Source: a virus. Taken from it: 64,000 nucleotides of DNA. The position numbers and the translations under genes are program-made. The stretch's first letter is position 1. Every line of letters begins with the position of its first letter. Of the stretch, positions 8,701-17,268 are shown in pieces. The notes under the pieces were generated by a model, which saw only the letters and a program-made list of their open reading frames with translations, was not told the origin of the DNA and ran no database searches. The stretch lies in the IMG/VR virus record IMGVR_UViG_3300005841_000936, positions 17,560 through 81,559 of that record, one strand, 5' to 3'.

Positions 8701-10313
8701 TCCATTGCGCGTTCATTGGCCTTGGCGGCGGCGCCGGACGTAGCAAACGACAACTGCAATTCATCCATCACGTCGACGTTATTTTTTGCGACGAGATAGA
8801 AGGCCGCAGCCCTCGTTTCCAAGCCGGCGTAAGCCTGCCCTGCCCCGAAGCCCGCTTGCTTCAGAGTGTCGAGCACCGCAGGTAGACCGCGCACGCTAAC
8901 ATCTACATCGCCAGAGGTTAGCTTCAACAGCTTGAGCTGCTCAGTGAGCTTCTCACTCGGAGCCTGAAGATCAACGAGGAACTGACGAAAGCCAGTGCCG
9001 ATCGTCGACCCACTCTTGATACCAGCCTGCGCAACGGCGCCGACCGTGGCGAGCAATTGCTCGAGCGTAATGTTCTGCTCGTAGGCCGTGGCCCCAACAT
9101 ATTGGATCGCCTGGCCGGTCTGTTGAATGGTGAGCTTGGTTCGATTGAGTGCCGATGTCATAAGATCGGCAACGCGACCGGTCTCTGTAGCCTGAAGCTG
9201 AAAGGAGCCTAGGGCCGACGTAACGAGCTGCACCGCTTCATCTGGCGTCGATCCGGACGCTGTCGCCAACGACGTCACAGCACCAAGAACCTGCTTCATC
9301 TGGCCAGCCGACACGCCAGCCTGCGCGAGAGTCTCTGAGATCTTGATTAGATCGACGATCGCGAAACGCGAGGAACTCCCCACCTCTAGGATCGACTTCT
9401 TCAGACTGATCATCTGCGTGTCAGTTGAATTCGAAATGGCTTGGAGCCGAGCCATTTCGTCTTCAAATTCGATCGCAAATTTTGCGCCGTCACGAAGCAC
9501 ATTGATGGCACCGAATAGCGCCGCACCAGCTCCACCATAAGCAGCAGTGCGCGCAAACACAGTTCCCAGCCCGCCTGATGGCAGGATACTAGACCCCTTC
9601 GAACCGGCTCCCCGAGCACGCTCAGCCGCGGCGAGCTCACGGACCTCGATTGTGGCCCGGGCGACCGCATCTCGATACGCCAGCATATCCGCGGTGATCT
9701 TCTTGGAGCTCGACTTCGGGTCTGTGAGGGTGGTGAAGAGCTGATTGGAAGCAGCGTTCACCGAAGACTTCGTCCCCGAAATATTAAGACCGCCAACCCG
9801 CGCCCGTCCCTCGATCTCCTTCATCTTCCGCTCGAGCGAATTGAGATCCTTAATCGCTTCTTCCGTCTCGAGAGCCTTGCGGACAGAAGCACGAGAGCCC
9901 GTTCCGTTTGGACCACCCGTTAGAGCTATCCGCCTATTGAGCTGATTGAGGCGAGCGCCAAGCGCTTCGACGCTCGTGCTGGCCTCGTCGAGTGAAGCCT
10001 TGTATTCAATCGCGCTGCGCTTGGACTTCGCCAAGGCCTGCTGATTGTTGAGGTTGGTAACGCTGCCCGGCGTGTTCTTCGCAATTGCCTTCTCCGCCGA
10101 GCTGAGAAGAGACTCCCGTTTGACGAACCCAGACAGCGAGGCTTGAAGCTGACGATCGAATTTCTTGGCACTTTCCTCGGCGTCTTTCCCGAGCTGCTTT
10201 ACCTCTTTGGCAATTTTGGCAACGCGCGCATCGACCGCGTCGAACGCGGCCTTCATCCCGCCGCCTTCGGCTACAAGATCAATATCGACATCTTGGGTTT
10301 TGTTGCCGGCCAT
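5775..10313 (-). CDS. Tape measure protein with embedded M15-like peptidase domain
   Basis: This 1512-residue protein is the longest in the window. Residues 20-170 are coiled coil. A TP901-type core follows at about 255-470 (GAALFGAINVLRDGAKFAIEF, LAQAGVSAGQMKQVLGAVTS, AVAQAGIKSGSTIGTGFRQF). A second coiled coil occupies about 1170-1290, and a hydrophobic Gly/Ala-rich stretch lies near 1390-1430. At about 955-1040 an insert reads DAAHSPHSQPGGNGQDFPF and later GTGPHFHTSTP, which resembles the SxH...D and HxH zinc ligands of M15 peptidases. Such domains help tails cross peptidoglycan. At roughly 1.5 angstroms per residue the tail would be about 225 nm long (inference). Confidence 0.85.
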   Translation of the reverse strand: MAGNKTQDVDIDLVAEGGGMKAAFDAVDARVAKIAKEVKQLGKDAEESAKKFDRQLQASLSGFVKRESLLSSAEKAIAKNTPGSVTNLNNQQALAKSKRSAIEYKASLDEASTSVEALGARLNQLNRRIALTGGPNGTGSRASVRKALETEEAIKDLNSLERKMKEIEGRARVGGLNISGTKSSVNAASNQLFTTLTDPKSSSKKITADMLAYRDAVARATIEVRELAAAERARGAGSKGSSILPSGGLGTVFARTAAYGGAGAALFGAINVLRDGAKFAIEFEDEMARLQAISNSTDTQMISLKKSILEVGSSSRFAIVDLIKISETLAQAGVSAGQMKQVLGAVTSLATASGSTPDEAVQLVTSALGSFQLQATETGRVADLMTSALNRTKLTIQQTGQAIQYVGATAYEQNITLEQLLATVGAVAQAGIKSGSTIGTGFRQFLVDLQAPSEKLTEQLKLLKLTSGDVDVSVRGLPAVLDTLKQAGFGAGQAYAGLETRAAAFYLVAKNNVDVMDELQLSFATSGAAAKANERAMDSLSAQWQRFKNIIGDNLSEEVSRVTVVLKELVRFASDSVESGSFGQTLKSSLVQVAPEALGLVSLFNTLADKLRGTTAESERLATASAEVSEKIQAQQDKIGGLDKEITRLLTQQDTLAGRSTLLAAETVSLSDRFQGLAKYLLNTKGEVLDLVSAMQQLRNEENQTLRQGYIEQGVKAASQRVDAQKTVNSQLRGVRGNDWLMNSLLGNETKALGNLGDPRNIALLRDAADRIEKLSVENAQQLRKLILAQGVVTQATSTERISRIQEQDAGARNSDIGKQFSAKFDQVQPLLDKLSSATDVNKASIRSQVTKILDEIEKIAKDRIPLATSDTSKRFLSAALLDVKSFRQSVEASSAETDQARRAREKAEREANRDANQPLITRQAIIDGFKIVAPYLKAGSGSRDARTQNGLFAAGKTNLDAAHSPHSQPGGNGQDFPFKAETAEAGKREALRIQNALRAQGYSKITVIYETGKGQRQGTGPHFHTSTPVGQRFAAGHDPNAADADGRSQVKTDKLGLATADAALRDNLDDLKYSTSEAVFDAGTKAAKAALDVWADKLREVTDGELANEGASIDTVAERHAEIEEKIRQRTKDFNDAIFDGILKNIDRQMDQIQREFDESLRPAQGRLSIAQGRLSGLGYASNSGKVPDFVQQLSERRVGQAQENLDKETSADLGVQIVKQQALLVRAKADLQRAADSGGQTETATAKVNELAISIAKLTEQKNNLDAALGEGSLLPTTFSVGLTQAIEAYKEASGLNRSFTQDILQNMTPALTTAHQGITTFFTDIMSGSRTVLGAFGDFVKGMVKYFEELAAQALAKGIFNLILGAIGGATAPGGGGAGSAAAAGSHAPFLKGGMVTAISGRYIRNGVPNRDSVHAKIAKGEFVQRKWAVDSVGPEFMQKLNDQGARALQGLGGNAVIAPPARQETNVYVVQEGQRPTMGPNDVIVAVANDILSGGETKKLIRHVAQGG

Positions 10314-10369
10314 CAGATCTGATGGCTACGGCGTTCACCGCGGTGATTTTAGGAGAAAGTGGTGAACCG

Positions 10370-10657
10370 CTATTTCTCGTCAGGAGGGTGTGTCGCCCAG
10401 CTGGCCACATGATCTGGCGCGGGGCACTTATTTGCGATGATCAAAGTTACTATTCGATCAGCTTTCAGAGCAAAGTCCCGATCGTCGTCCTTCAATTTCT
10501 TCTCATATTCCGGAAGAAATTTCGCGGTCTCTAGGTTATGATTATGAACCCACGCCCATAATCTCTCATTCTCCACAAAATCAGCCGTCAGTTTAACGCA
10601 GACGGGTCTTTCGGTTGAGGTGGATAGGAGGGCGGCAGCAAGAAGGATGGCTATCAT
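10370..10657 (-). CDS. Small protein with N-terminal hydrophobic segment
   Basis: This 95-residue protein opens MIAILLAAALLSTSTERP, a short signal-peptide-like or anchor segment. A charged helical body follows (FLPEYEKKLKDDDRDFALKA) with three cysteines in total. It sits between the connector-type gene and the tape measure gene. Rz-like spanins have a similar plan but normally lie with endolysins, so function is open. It may be an exported small protein. Confidence 0.5.
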   Translation of the reverse strand: MIAILLAAALLSTSTERPVCVKLTADFVENERLWAWVHNHNLETAKFLPEYEKKLKDDDRDFALKADRIVTLIIANKCPAPDHVASWATHPPDEK

Positions 10658-10672
10658 CCTGCCCCTGTACCG

Positions 10673-11377
10673 CTATGTGGCCTCACCGACAACAGGGTCT
10701 CCGCGGACAACGGCTACAAAGATCGCCCCGTAACTGAGCATGCCATCGGAAGTGGGGTCGACAATCAGTTGACCATCACTGACCATTTGCTCGAGCTGAG
10801 CACGGAGAGCATCCCAATCGACAGCGGCTCGCTCGAATTGATCCGTGCCCGAAGCTTCCTTCTTCGTGATACGCACAGGCAAAGTGGCCAGCAGCCGCAA
10901 AGCAGCGTATGCTTCGATCGCATCAGCAAGCACCATCTGGGTGTAACCGTCACTGGTCTGAAGCCCAGCCAAAGCCGTGGCCCCTACCCTGCTTCGAAAG
11001 GCTCCGTAAGCTGAGATCAGGTTGATGTCGTCATCGCTCAGCTCATGTGGTTCTAGACCGAGCTTTCTCCGGACCCCTTCAGGACTCACTCCAAAAGGAA
11101 GAAATCCCTCAAGACGATATCGAAAGTATCCGGTCACTGCCTCGCCATTGACGAGGTAATTCCATCGAAGCTCCCGCGGGCCAACGACCTCATCATCACT
11201 GAGACTATTGTCAGAATCCAAAACAGTAATGAGTGCGTGCGTGGCACCGTCAACAGGCGTTACGAGTCCACCTGCAACCGGCGTGTTTGCGGCGTCGAGT
11301 ATCGACCAGACAATATCACCGTCGGGAAACCCGGTCGTAAACTCTACCAGGTGGGTGAGCGTGTCACCGTCACGCAT
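10673..11377 (-). CDS. Head-tail connector or neck protein candidate
   Basis: This 234-residue protein has a beta-rich N-terminal half (HLVEFTTGFPDGDIVWSILD, NYLVNGEAVTGYFRYRLEG) and a helical C-terminal half (RRKLGLEPHELSDDDINLIS, MVLADAIEAYAALRLLATLP). The helical part resembles gp6-type head-tail adaptors. It is placed after the capsid gene and before the tape measure gene, where connector proteins are encoded. Its start overlaps the upstream gene by one base. No signature motif was found. Confidence 0.45.
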   Translation of the reverse strand: MRDGDTLTHLVEFTTGFPDGDIVWSILDAANTPVAGGLVTPVDGATHALITVLDSDNSLSDDEVVGPRELRWNYLVNGEAVTGYFRYRLEGFLPFGVSPEGVRRKLGLEPHELSDDDINLISAYGAFRSRVGATALAGLQTSDGYTQMVLADAIEAYAALRLLATLPVRITKKEASGTDQFERAAVDWDALRAQLEQMVSDGQLIVDPTSDGMLSYGAIFVAVVRGDPVVGEAT

Positions 11378-11838
11378 TACTTCCGCTTCTTGCTTCCGCC
11401 GGGCTTGCCGTCGCCATCATGGTCGAAGGCTGCAAGAGCTGCCGCATCTTCTGCGTCCTTGGCCTCCTGCGCGAGGCGATCGGCCTCTTCGGCCGCTTGC
11501 TCTTCAGCGAGACGGTCGGCTTCTGCGGCGGCATCGGCCTCTGCCTGAAGCTCCACACGACGTGCTTCGGCATTCGCCTCTTGCTCTGCAACCTGACGAG
11601 CCCGTTCGGCTTCAGCTTCAGCTGCCTCACGTTCAGCCTCAGCGAGCTCTTCTTCGGTCGGCTCTGGTTCACCGTCGATCTCTTCGAGGATCTCGACCTG
11701 ACCAATATCAACGCGATCTTGGAGGAAGGCCGTCAACGGCACAGGCTCGGAGGTGGGACCATCCGAAGGAATCTCTTTTCCGCTCTGCGGATCGAGGAGC
11801 ATGAACTCCCCAGTTGTTTCTGCGATGACCATTTTCAT
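11377..11838 (-). CDS. Ala/Glu-rich coiled-coil phage protein
   Basis: This is a 153-residue protein. ATG at 11838 is chosen because GGAGAG sits five bases before it; the upstream TTG overlaps that ribosome site. The N-terminus MKMVIAETTGEFMLLDPQSG is ordered. Residues about 55-135 form one long acidic helix of repeated AEAE, ARR and ADRLAEE units. The tail DHDGDGKPGGSKKRK carries an EF-hand-like DxDxDG. It lies directly downstream of the major capsid gene. Function is unknown; a structural accessory role is likely. Confidence 0.55.
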   Translation of the reverse strand: MKMVIAETTGEFMLLDPQSGKEIPSDGPTSEPVPLTAFLQDRVDIGQVEILEEIDGEPEPTEEELAEAEREAAEAEAERARQVAEQEANAEARRVELQAEADAAAEADRLAEEQAAEEADRLAQEAKDAEDAAALAAFDHDGDGKPGGSKKRK

Positions 11839-11881
11839 AGGGCTCTCCAAGGTAAAGGGGAGGCACTGCCTCCCCTTCCTA

Positions 11882-13078
11882 TTAGACGAGGTTCAGAATC
11901 GACCGAGTGTCGCCGAACACCAGGCGGTAGCCGTGGTTCTTCGTGCGGACGTAACGGACCTTCTGGTTCTCGATTGCGCGAACCGACTCTTCGATCTCGG
12001 AGCCGTTCTCGACCAGCTCTTCGACGGTCTCATTCTTGATGAAACCGATGAGCTTGTTCGCCGGCGCTGTCGAGGACACCGCAAAGCGAACATTGAAGTC
12101 AAAACGCGGGTTATCGATCGCGGTCTGGACACCGGCCGCAGCCAGAACTTCCTGCTGGGTCTTGCCCGTGTTGGCGACCGGAGTTGCGAACATGCGAATC
12201 CACTCGAAGTACATGTCGAAGTTGCCCACGACAGTGTCCACCGGAGTGCCCGCCTGAGCGCGCTGGACCAGCCACTTCAGGAAGATTTCCCAGTTCATCC
12301 GACCGGCGACAATCGTCGGCGCACCCGGCATCAGACCTGCAAGGGTCGTCGCAGTCACCACCGGGGCAGCCGCCGAAACGCCATCACCGTTGATCAGAAG
12401 CGACGTCACAATGGCCGTCTGACCGATCGCGACTTCACGCTGCATGCGCGCAGCGTAAGGGGTCACGACATCCAGGCTCGCCCGGCGCTCGAACTCATAG
12501 GTGAATTCGAAGCCACCACCGAACTTGTGGAACTTCACGCTCTTCTCAGAGGTGCGCAGCGAGCGGATCGGAATACGAGCGCCTTCGGCGATGATACCGG
12601 TCTGCTGGTAGTCATCCGCCTTATCATCAATGACCGTGGTGATCATCTCAATGCCATTCACGGTACGGGACTGAGCCAGCATCGGGGTGACATCTTCGAT
12701 CTGATCCTGGCGATACTTCCACTGGACCACATCATCGATCACCTGCGGGAACAGGGCGCGCGTGCCGGGGCTCGACATGAACGTCTCGGCCGCGGCCTGC
12801 AGGACGATGCCGTGCTGGAAGTCGTCACGGATCGGAAGGTTGAGGAAAGCAAGCGCAGCCTCATAACCGTTCAGGTCCGAGCCGGCGAACTGACCCTTGG
12901 AAGGATCAATAGCCAGTCGAAGATAATCGCCCATGTTGAGTTGCAGCGCCTTGGCGTGCTGCACCATGTTCTGCCCAGCACGGAGACTGTCTTGTCCGTT
13001 TTCCGCGAGCAGATCCGCAAGCAGAACCTCTGCGGGTTGGCGATTGCGGGAGAGTTCGAGGATGTTGACGGGCTTCAT
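11882..13078 (-). CDS. Major capsid protein
   Basis: This 398-residue protein is preceded by a decoration-type gene and a protease-scaffold gene, the canonical head order. HK97-fold features are suggested by an N-terminal helical delta-like segment (residues 1-60), a spine-helix region, and an RIPIRSLRTSEKSVKFHKFG to FEFTYEFERRASLDVVTPYA central part. The later domain reads AGRMNWEIFLKWLVQRAQAG and SSTAPANKLIGFIKNETVEE, similar to capsid proteins of large siphophages. It builds the icosahedral shell. Confidence comes from context plus pattern. Confidence 0.75.
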   Translation of the reverse strand: MKPVNILELSRNRQPAEVLLADLLAENGQDSLRAGQNMVQHAKALQLNMGDYLRLAIDPSKGQFAGSDLNGYEAALAFLNLPIRDDFQHGIVLQAAAETFMSSPGTRALFPQVIDDVVQWKYRQDQIEDVTPMLAQSRTVNGIEMITTVIDDKADDYQQTGIIAEGARIPIRSLRTSEKSVKFHKFGGGFEFTYEFERRASLDVVTPYAARMQREVAIGQTAIVTSLLINGDGVSAAAPVVTATTLAGLMPGAPTIVAGRMNWEIFLKWLVQRAQAGTPVDTVVGNFDMYFEWIRMFATPVANTGKTQQEVLAAAGVQTAIDNPRFDFNVRFAVSSTAPANKLIGFIKNETVEELVENGSEIEESVRAIENQKVRYVRTKNHGYRLVFGDTRSILNLV

Positions 13079-13096
13079 GTCTTTGCCTTCCTGGAC

Positions 13097-13501
13097 TTAG
13101 AGGTATTCGACGACGACAAAGTCGGTACCGACCTCGACGCAACGGTTATGCTTGGGCTCGGTCTGGGTCGTGCCCAGTTTGACTTCACCGGCCACGGCCG
13201 ACCCGGTCACGACCGCACCAAGGACGATCGAGTGACCGATCGCGGCAGGGAGCTTTTCTTTGAAGCGGCGCTGAACGGCGCCAACCTTGCCCATGCCCTG
13301 CTGAGTGCGATCTTCGTATGACCACAGTCGGCCAAGAACGACATCGTTGTCCGCAGTCAGCTTGAACTTGTTAGGCCCGCTGGTGTCGATCGTCAGCGCC
13401 TTACCTACGTCGGCCTCAACGATTGCAGCATTGAGATTGTAGGTGAAGATGTGGCTGTCGATCGGAAAACCGTAAGAGACAACCGAATTGGGGAATGCCA
13501 T
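13097..13501 (-). CDS. Capsid decoration or stabilisation protein candidate
   Basis: This 134-residue beta-rich protein (ADVGKALTIDTSGPNKFKLT, GHSIVLGAVVTGSAVAGEVK) lies between the protease-scaffold and the major capsid gene, like lambda gpD. It is short, has no predicted export signal and few charged helices. The role follows from position; the fold could not be confirmed. Confidence 0.55.
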   Translation of the reverse strand: MAFPNSVVSYGFPIDSHIFTYNLNAAIVEADVGKALTIDTSGPNKFKLTADNDVVLGRLWSYEDRTQQGMGKVGAVQRRFKEKLPAAIGHSIVLGAVVTGSAVAGEVKLGTTQTEPKHNRCVEVGTDFVVVEYL

Positions 13502-13522
13502 GATCTATTCCTTCGCGGCGGG

Positions 13523-14683
13523 TTAGCGGGTGGAGACTTTGAAGGCAGAGAGCGCGACGGCGCTCGGCTTTGCATCGTCGGTGGCGGGAGCAGCGGTGGT
13601 GACACCGCCAACAGGGAGGATCGCGGTCAGACCAGCGGTCTTCGCATCGATCGCGGCGGTGAGCTCGGCGACAGTCTTCGGGAGCTCAGCGGGAACTTCC
13701 GTACCCGTTGCCGTATGAAGCTTGGTCAGCACGCTCGAGAGATAAACGATCGCGGCATCGGCCTCGTCCGTCTTGTTGCTCTTGTTTGCATCAACAAGCG
13801 CCTGGTTCGCAGTGTTCAGCTCAGCGGTAAGCTCACTCACCCGAGTCTCGGCGGCAGTGACTTTCGCAGCCGATGCTTCGAGAGCCGCAGCATGCGCAGT
13901 GGCCGCAGCCTCGAGAACACCAACCTTCGTGCCTGCGGCAATTAGGTCAGCGGTCAGTTTGTTGGTGTCGATCGTCACAATGTTCTCTCCTCGGGAAGCC
14001 TGGACGACCAGGCCATCAATCTCGAAACCCCGAGCAGCGAGACGCTGCGCGGAAGCAGGAGCGAGCTTTGATCCGGATCGACCGATAATTTTAGGACCGT
14101 CTGCTGCACCGCGGGCAACCAGACTTACCTCGATCAGCTGAGAAAGGCCGACCATGCGGAGATGAACACCGTCGCTGCCGATCTCGTGACCGTTGGAGCA
14201 TGTGCGAGAATACAGGTTTTCAGAAGTGGCCTCTTCGCCAAGGTAGTCGAACTCACACTCGGAGCAGAGATACTGGGTAGGCAAGAACGAGATCGACACC
14301 TCGTCAAGCGAGCCCGCATCGATCTTGGTCGCAAGCTTCTCCTCGGTAGGATCCAAGTAGAAGAGAGTGCGAAGTTCAACGTCCCCCTCTTCGTCATAAT
14401 TGACTGCACCGTGAAAAATTCGACCATGTGGTTGGTCGTCGCCAAAAACGTGATTAGAAATCAGTGGGACGTGACCACCGTTGTTAATACGATCACCGAT
14501 CTGCTGAAGAGTCAGGGGCGAAGCCACGGCCCCTTCCCAAATTGTACCGTTCTTCCCAATCAGGGGCTTGCTATTGAGCGTGATCGCCTCAAAAACGGCA
14601 AAGCCATCGCTGACTTCGACATCGGCGCCAACAGCACCTTTAATCATCGCGATCAGTTGTGGGGTAAGTTCAAGCCGCTTCAT
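13523..14683 (-). CDS. Prohead protease fused to scaffold domain
   Basis: This is a 386-residue protein. Residues 1-210 look like a herpesvirus/HK97-type prohead protease, with His in GGHVPLISNHVFGDDQPHGR and Ser in GSLDEVSISFLP as candidate catalytic residues. Between them and the end of the domain is a Cys/His cluster (CSEC, TCSNGHEIG) that could bind zinc. Residues 240-320 form an Ala/Glu/Thr-rich coiled coil (AALEASAAKVTAAETRVSEL) typical of scaffolds, followed by a flexible tail. One polypeptide therefore supplies both scaffold and maturation protease. It is directly upstream of the decoration and capsid genes. Confidence 0.7.
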   Translation of the reverse strand: MKRLELTPQLIAMIKGAVGADVEVSDGFAVFEAITLNSKPLIGKNGTIWEGAVASPLTLQQIGDRINNGGHVPLISNHVFGDDQPHGRIFHGAVNYDEEGDVELRTLFYLDPTEEKLATKIDAGSLDEVSISFLPTQYLCSECEFDYLGEEATSENLYSRTCSNGHEIGSDGVHLRMVGLSQLIEVSLVARGAADGPKIIGRSGSKLAPASAQRLAARGFEIDGLVVQASRGENIVTIDTNKLTADLIAAGTKVGVLEAAATAHAAALEASAAKVTAAETRVSELTAELNTANQALVDANKSNKTDEADAAIVYLSSVLTKLHTATGTEVPAELPKTVAELTAAIDAKTAGLTAILPVGGVTTAAPATDDAKPSAVALSAFKVSTR

Positions 14684-14740
14684 AAAGTCGAAGTAGGCGG
14701 CGAGACTCTTAGGATGCGAGGGAGGACCGGATCACCGGGG

Positions 14741-15385
14741 TCAACCAGGGATAGTACCCACCCTGAAGTCGATCATTGGCATCGCAGCTGTCCCCGCGGC
14801 GAAAGTCGCACTGGTCAGATCCGGCCAAGTGCCGTAAGTCTGCGTGACATTAAGACACGTCAGGCCACCCGACGCTGAAGGGTTGATGTCGGCATGCGTC
14901 GCTGAGCCTATAAGACCCGCCACACCTTTGGCGCCTGCGTTGATGCCTTGGAAAACAGCCGTTGCCGTGTCCTGGTTAAGGGCACCCCAATAGACACCGG
15001 CAGGAAGCACAACCGTCGTATCAATCGGCGCGACGTCGACCAAGGCCACTGCTGTCGTTGAACCCGCGGCGGTGGAGATGAGCGCGTTCCCTGTCGGCAT
15101 TCGGGTAATCGGGTCGGCGGCATAGACAGCGAGCTGGAAATGCTGACCGCTGTGCAACGTGTTGACCCTGACTCCCATCATGTCAATCGTGATCGGTTCA
15201 ACAATAATGAACGGATATAGCTTGATGAGATTTACAGCCAATGCGGTGCCCGCTGCTGCTTGTGTGTTAGGGCTCGTGCTGTACCAGCGCCCCGCGACAT
15301 AGCCAGGGTGGATGAGATTGAACAAGCTGTTCAACTTACCGCGAACAACAGCCTTGGTGTTGCCTATAACGATGGCTTGGCTCAT
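14741..15385 (-). CDS. Hypothetical virion appendage protein
   Basis: This 214-residue protein starts MSQAIVIGNTKAVV; this ATG is chosen for its GAGGGAT ribosome site. It is rich in Ala, Thr and Gly with beta character (FQLAVYAADPITRMPTGNAL, VLPAGVYWGALNQDTATAVF), resembling fibre-associated or baseplate proteins. It lies at the end of the receptor-binding block, next to the SGNH protein. No enzymatic motif is visible. Confidence 0.5.
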   Translation of the reverse strand: MSQAIVIGNTKAVVRGKLNSLFNLIHPGYVAGRWYSTSPNTQAAAGTALAVNLIKLYPFIIVEPITIDMMGVRVNTLHSGQHFQLAVYAADPITRMPTGNALISTAAGSTTAVALVDVAPIDTTVVLPAGVYWGALNQDTATAVFQGINAGAKGVAGLIGSATHADINPSASGGLTCLNVTQTYGTWPDLTSATFAAGTAAMPMIDFRVGTIPG

Positions 15386-15395
15386 GACATATCCC

Positions 15396-16925
15396 TCACA
15401 AAAATGCAGCTTCGATAGCGGCCTTGTCGAGTTCCGCCTGGATTGCTTGGCCAACACTATTCAAATGGACGCTGTCGGCATTGAAGTATGTAGTGTTCGT
15501 CGGATCCATCAGGCGAGCATCACTGGCCCGATCAGAGACAACGTAACCGTGTGCTGCGGCGCCATCGCGAACGAGCTGGTTATATTTAAGAAGCGCGGTC
15601 AATTTCCAATTGGTGGTTGTGTCGAATGCCAGCCGGCCGAACACCGTCGGGACGACAACACCGTGGAAACCATTTGCCAGTCCCCAAGCAACGAACGGAA
15701 GGGTAGTGGCATTGTAAAAGGCTTCGACCGTAGTCTCAGCATTGCCGGCACTGGTGTAGGTCGCAGCATAGATGTCATTTGATCCACCCGCGATCACCAA
15801 GACATTAGGCACACCAGGCCTGATCGACAGCAGCTCAACATTAGTGCGCGCACCATATTCCGTGACCATCTGCTGACCTCCGCGCCCGCAATTCACAACC
15901 GATGTATTTGGCGCAAAATCTTGCATGCTCGGAACGGTTCGGTTGTATGTTGCGCCCGTGCCGGTGACCAGGCTATCACCCCCATAAACAACATTGCGCG
16001 TGACAGTGGCAACTCGGACAGGAAACACGGTTGCAGCCCAAGCATCCATCGCCGCGATGTCGGCATCACTCGGCGCCGACGAAAAGATGACCGTGGACCA
16101 GTTGGAGTGGAGCGATGAACCCTCCGTCGCACCGTATGTAATCGCAGCGGCGGCGCGGGCTGTTAGAGTTGTCTTGACACCATTTACAAATACAGCTTCA
16201 CTCGCAACCTTACCCACATAAGCAAGGCCTTGAACCTCGTCAGTCGGTAGCACGTTCGTGAACTGACGAGAAAGGCCAGTGGCCTCCGTGACAATGCACC
16301 GGGTCTCGGCAAGAGACACCCCTGCCCCGGTGCCTGCTGCATCCAGAAAGGTGAAGAATGGATCGATTGAATTCGCCAGGCGCATTGTGTTGACCTGGTG
16401 AACGCCAAAGTTAGTGCGATCGAGACCAGCGATTGCTGGAATCTCCATATACTTCTTCTCAACGCGATCCGGATAAAAATCATGCAGCATCGGGCGGAAT
16501 GCGCCTACAGCTCCTAGCGGATTAAAAGCCGGGCGACGTGCCGCGGTAGCCTGCACCTCGTGCCGACGATTACCGCTCTGATCATAGCGAATATCGATGG
16601 TCGCGGTGGATGCTCCGATCCAAACATCAATCACCGCATAATCCGGCCACTGCTTCCCCGTCTGAGGATAGACGTCAAGCGTTGCGCTGTCAGAAGCTCG
16701 CACCAGGCGGAATAGTGGGCCATCGTAGGTGCCAACAATCAATGCCATCCCGTAGACCGCGGCTTTGGAGGCGGACGTATAAGGGAGAAATGTAGCGGGG
16801 CCTTCCCAGACACCGATGTCATCCCAGACACCGATGTCATCCCAGACATCAGATTCCACCAAACCGCGTGTGGCTTTCGTACGCTGTTTGGCAAGCGCCG
16901 AAGGTGTCTGCGGCCCGAGCCGCAT
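15396..16925 (-). CDS. Tail fibre/spike protein with SGNH (GDSL-type) hydrolase domain
   Basis: This is a 509-residue protein; the start at 16925 is one base after the upstream TAA. Residues about 40-120 resemble an arabinofuranosidase-B-like lectin fold (AVYGMALIVGTYDGPLFRLV, then IDIRYDQSGNRR). The middle is a ConA-like jelly roll. The C-terminal part shows the SGNH blocks: VVYGGDSLVTGTG (block I), IAGGSNDIYAATY (block III, GxND) and NADSVHLNSVGQ (block V, DxxH). Such domains deacetylate or de-esterify bacterial surface polysaccharides, so this is a likely receptor-modifying fibre. Confidence 0.75.
   Translation of the reverse strand: MRLGPQTPSALAKQRTKATRGLVESDVWDDIGVWDDIGVWEGPATFLPYTSASKAAVYGMALIVGTYDGPLFRLVRASDSATLDVYPQTGKQWPDYAVIDVWIGASTATIDIRYDQSGNRRHEVQATAARRPAFNPLGAVGAFRPMLHDFYPDRVEKKYMEIPAIAGLDRTNFGVHQVNTMRLANSIDPFFTFLDAAGTGAGVSLAETRCIVTEATGLSRQFTNVLPTDEVQGLAYVGKVASEAVFVNGVKTTLTARAAAAITYGATEGSSLHSNWSTVIFSSAPSDADIAAMDAWAATVFPVRVATVTRNVVYGGDSLVTGTGATYNRTVPSMQDFAPNTSVVNCGRGGQQMVTEYGARTNVELLSIRPGVPNVLVIAGGSNDIYAATYTSAGNAETTVEAFYNATTLPFVAWGLANGFHGVVVPTVFGRLAFDTTTNWKLTALLKYNQLVRDGAAAHGYVVSDRASDARLMDPTNTTYFNADSVHLNSVGQAIQAELDKAAIEAAFL
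16805..16848 (-). repeat. Tandem 18-bp repeat in the SGNH fibre gene
   Basis: The unit cccagacaccgatgtcat occurs twice in a row (16805-16822, 16823-16840) and a third partial copy starts at 16841. In protein it gives DVWDDIGVWDDIGVWEG near the N-terminus. It could expand or contract by slippage, changing linker length. Confidence 0.8.
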
Positions 16926-16926
16926 T

Positions 16927-17268
16927 TTAACGTACCTTAAGCGGGGTGCATCGAACGGTGGCAGAAGCCCCCAGCGAGAGCGCCTTAACAGCCACACCGG
17001 CTGTCACAGGAATAACTTCAGGCTGGTTTGCGAAGATTTTGATGGCTGTGCCGTTGTCAACCGCCGCAGCACCGATCGTGTTCACCACAATATCGATGTC
17101 AGTCGATATACGTGCATACTTGCAACCCGCCGGTGGGGTGAGCACCGTTGTGTTGGTGGTTACAGCAGTTTTCGTGCCGTTGACGTGGTCGAAAATAGGA
17201 TCCTGGTCGGCCGGAGCGATGCCCGCGGTCGGCAGGGGATTTGCTGTGCTGATATCTTCGATACGCAT
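16927..17268 (-). CDS. Small hypothetical fibre-block protein
   Basis: This 113-residue beta-rich protein has MRIEDISTANPLPTAGIAPA, VLTPPAGCKYARISTDIDIV and AGVAVKALSLGASATVRCTP. It lies between the beta-helix spike and the SGNH fibre, one base from the latter. The sequence suggests a single beta-sandwich, perhaps an adaptor or attachment module. The family is unknown. Confidence 0.5.
   Translation of the reverse strand: MRIEDISTANPLPTAGIAPADQDPIFDHVNGTKTAVTTNTTVLTPPAGCKYARISTDIDIVVNTIGAAAVDNGTAIKIFANQPEVIPVTAGVAVKALSLGASATVRCTPLKVR

Noticed and set aside
11753-13321. Long plus-strand open frame (522 codons) opposite the major capsid gene
   Set aside because: It mirrors the codon bias of the capsid and decoration genes; its translation is rich in His, Arg and Gln without any domain, and it crosses three minus-strand genes.
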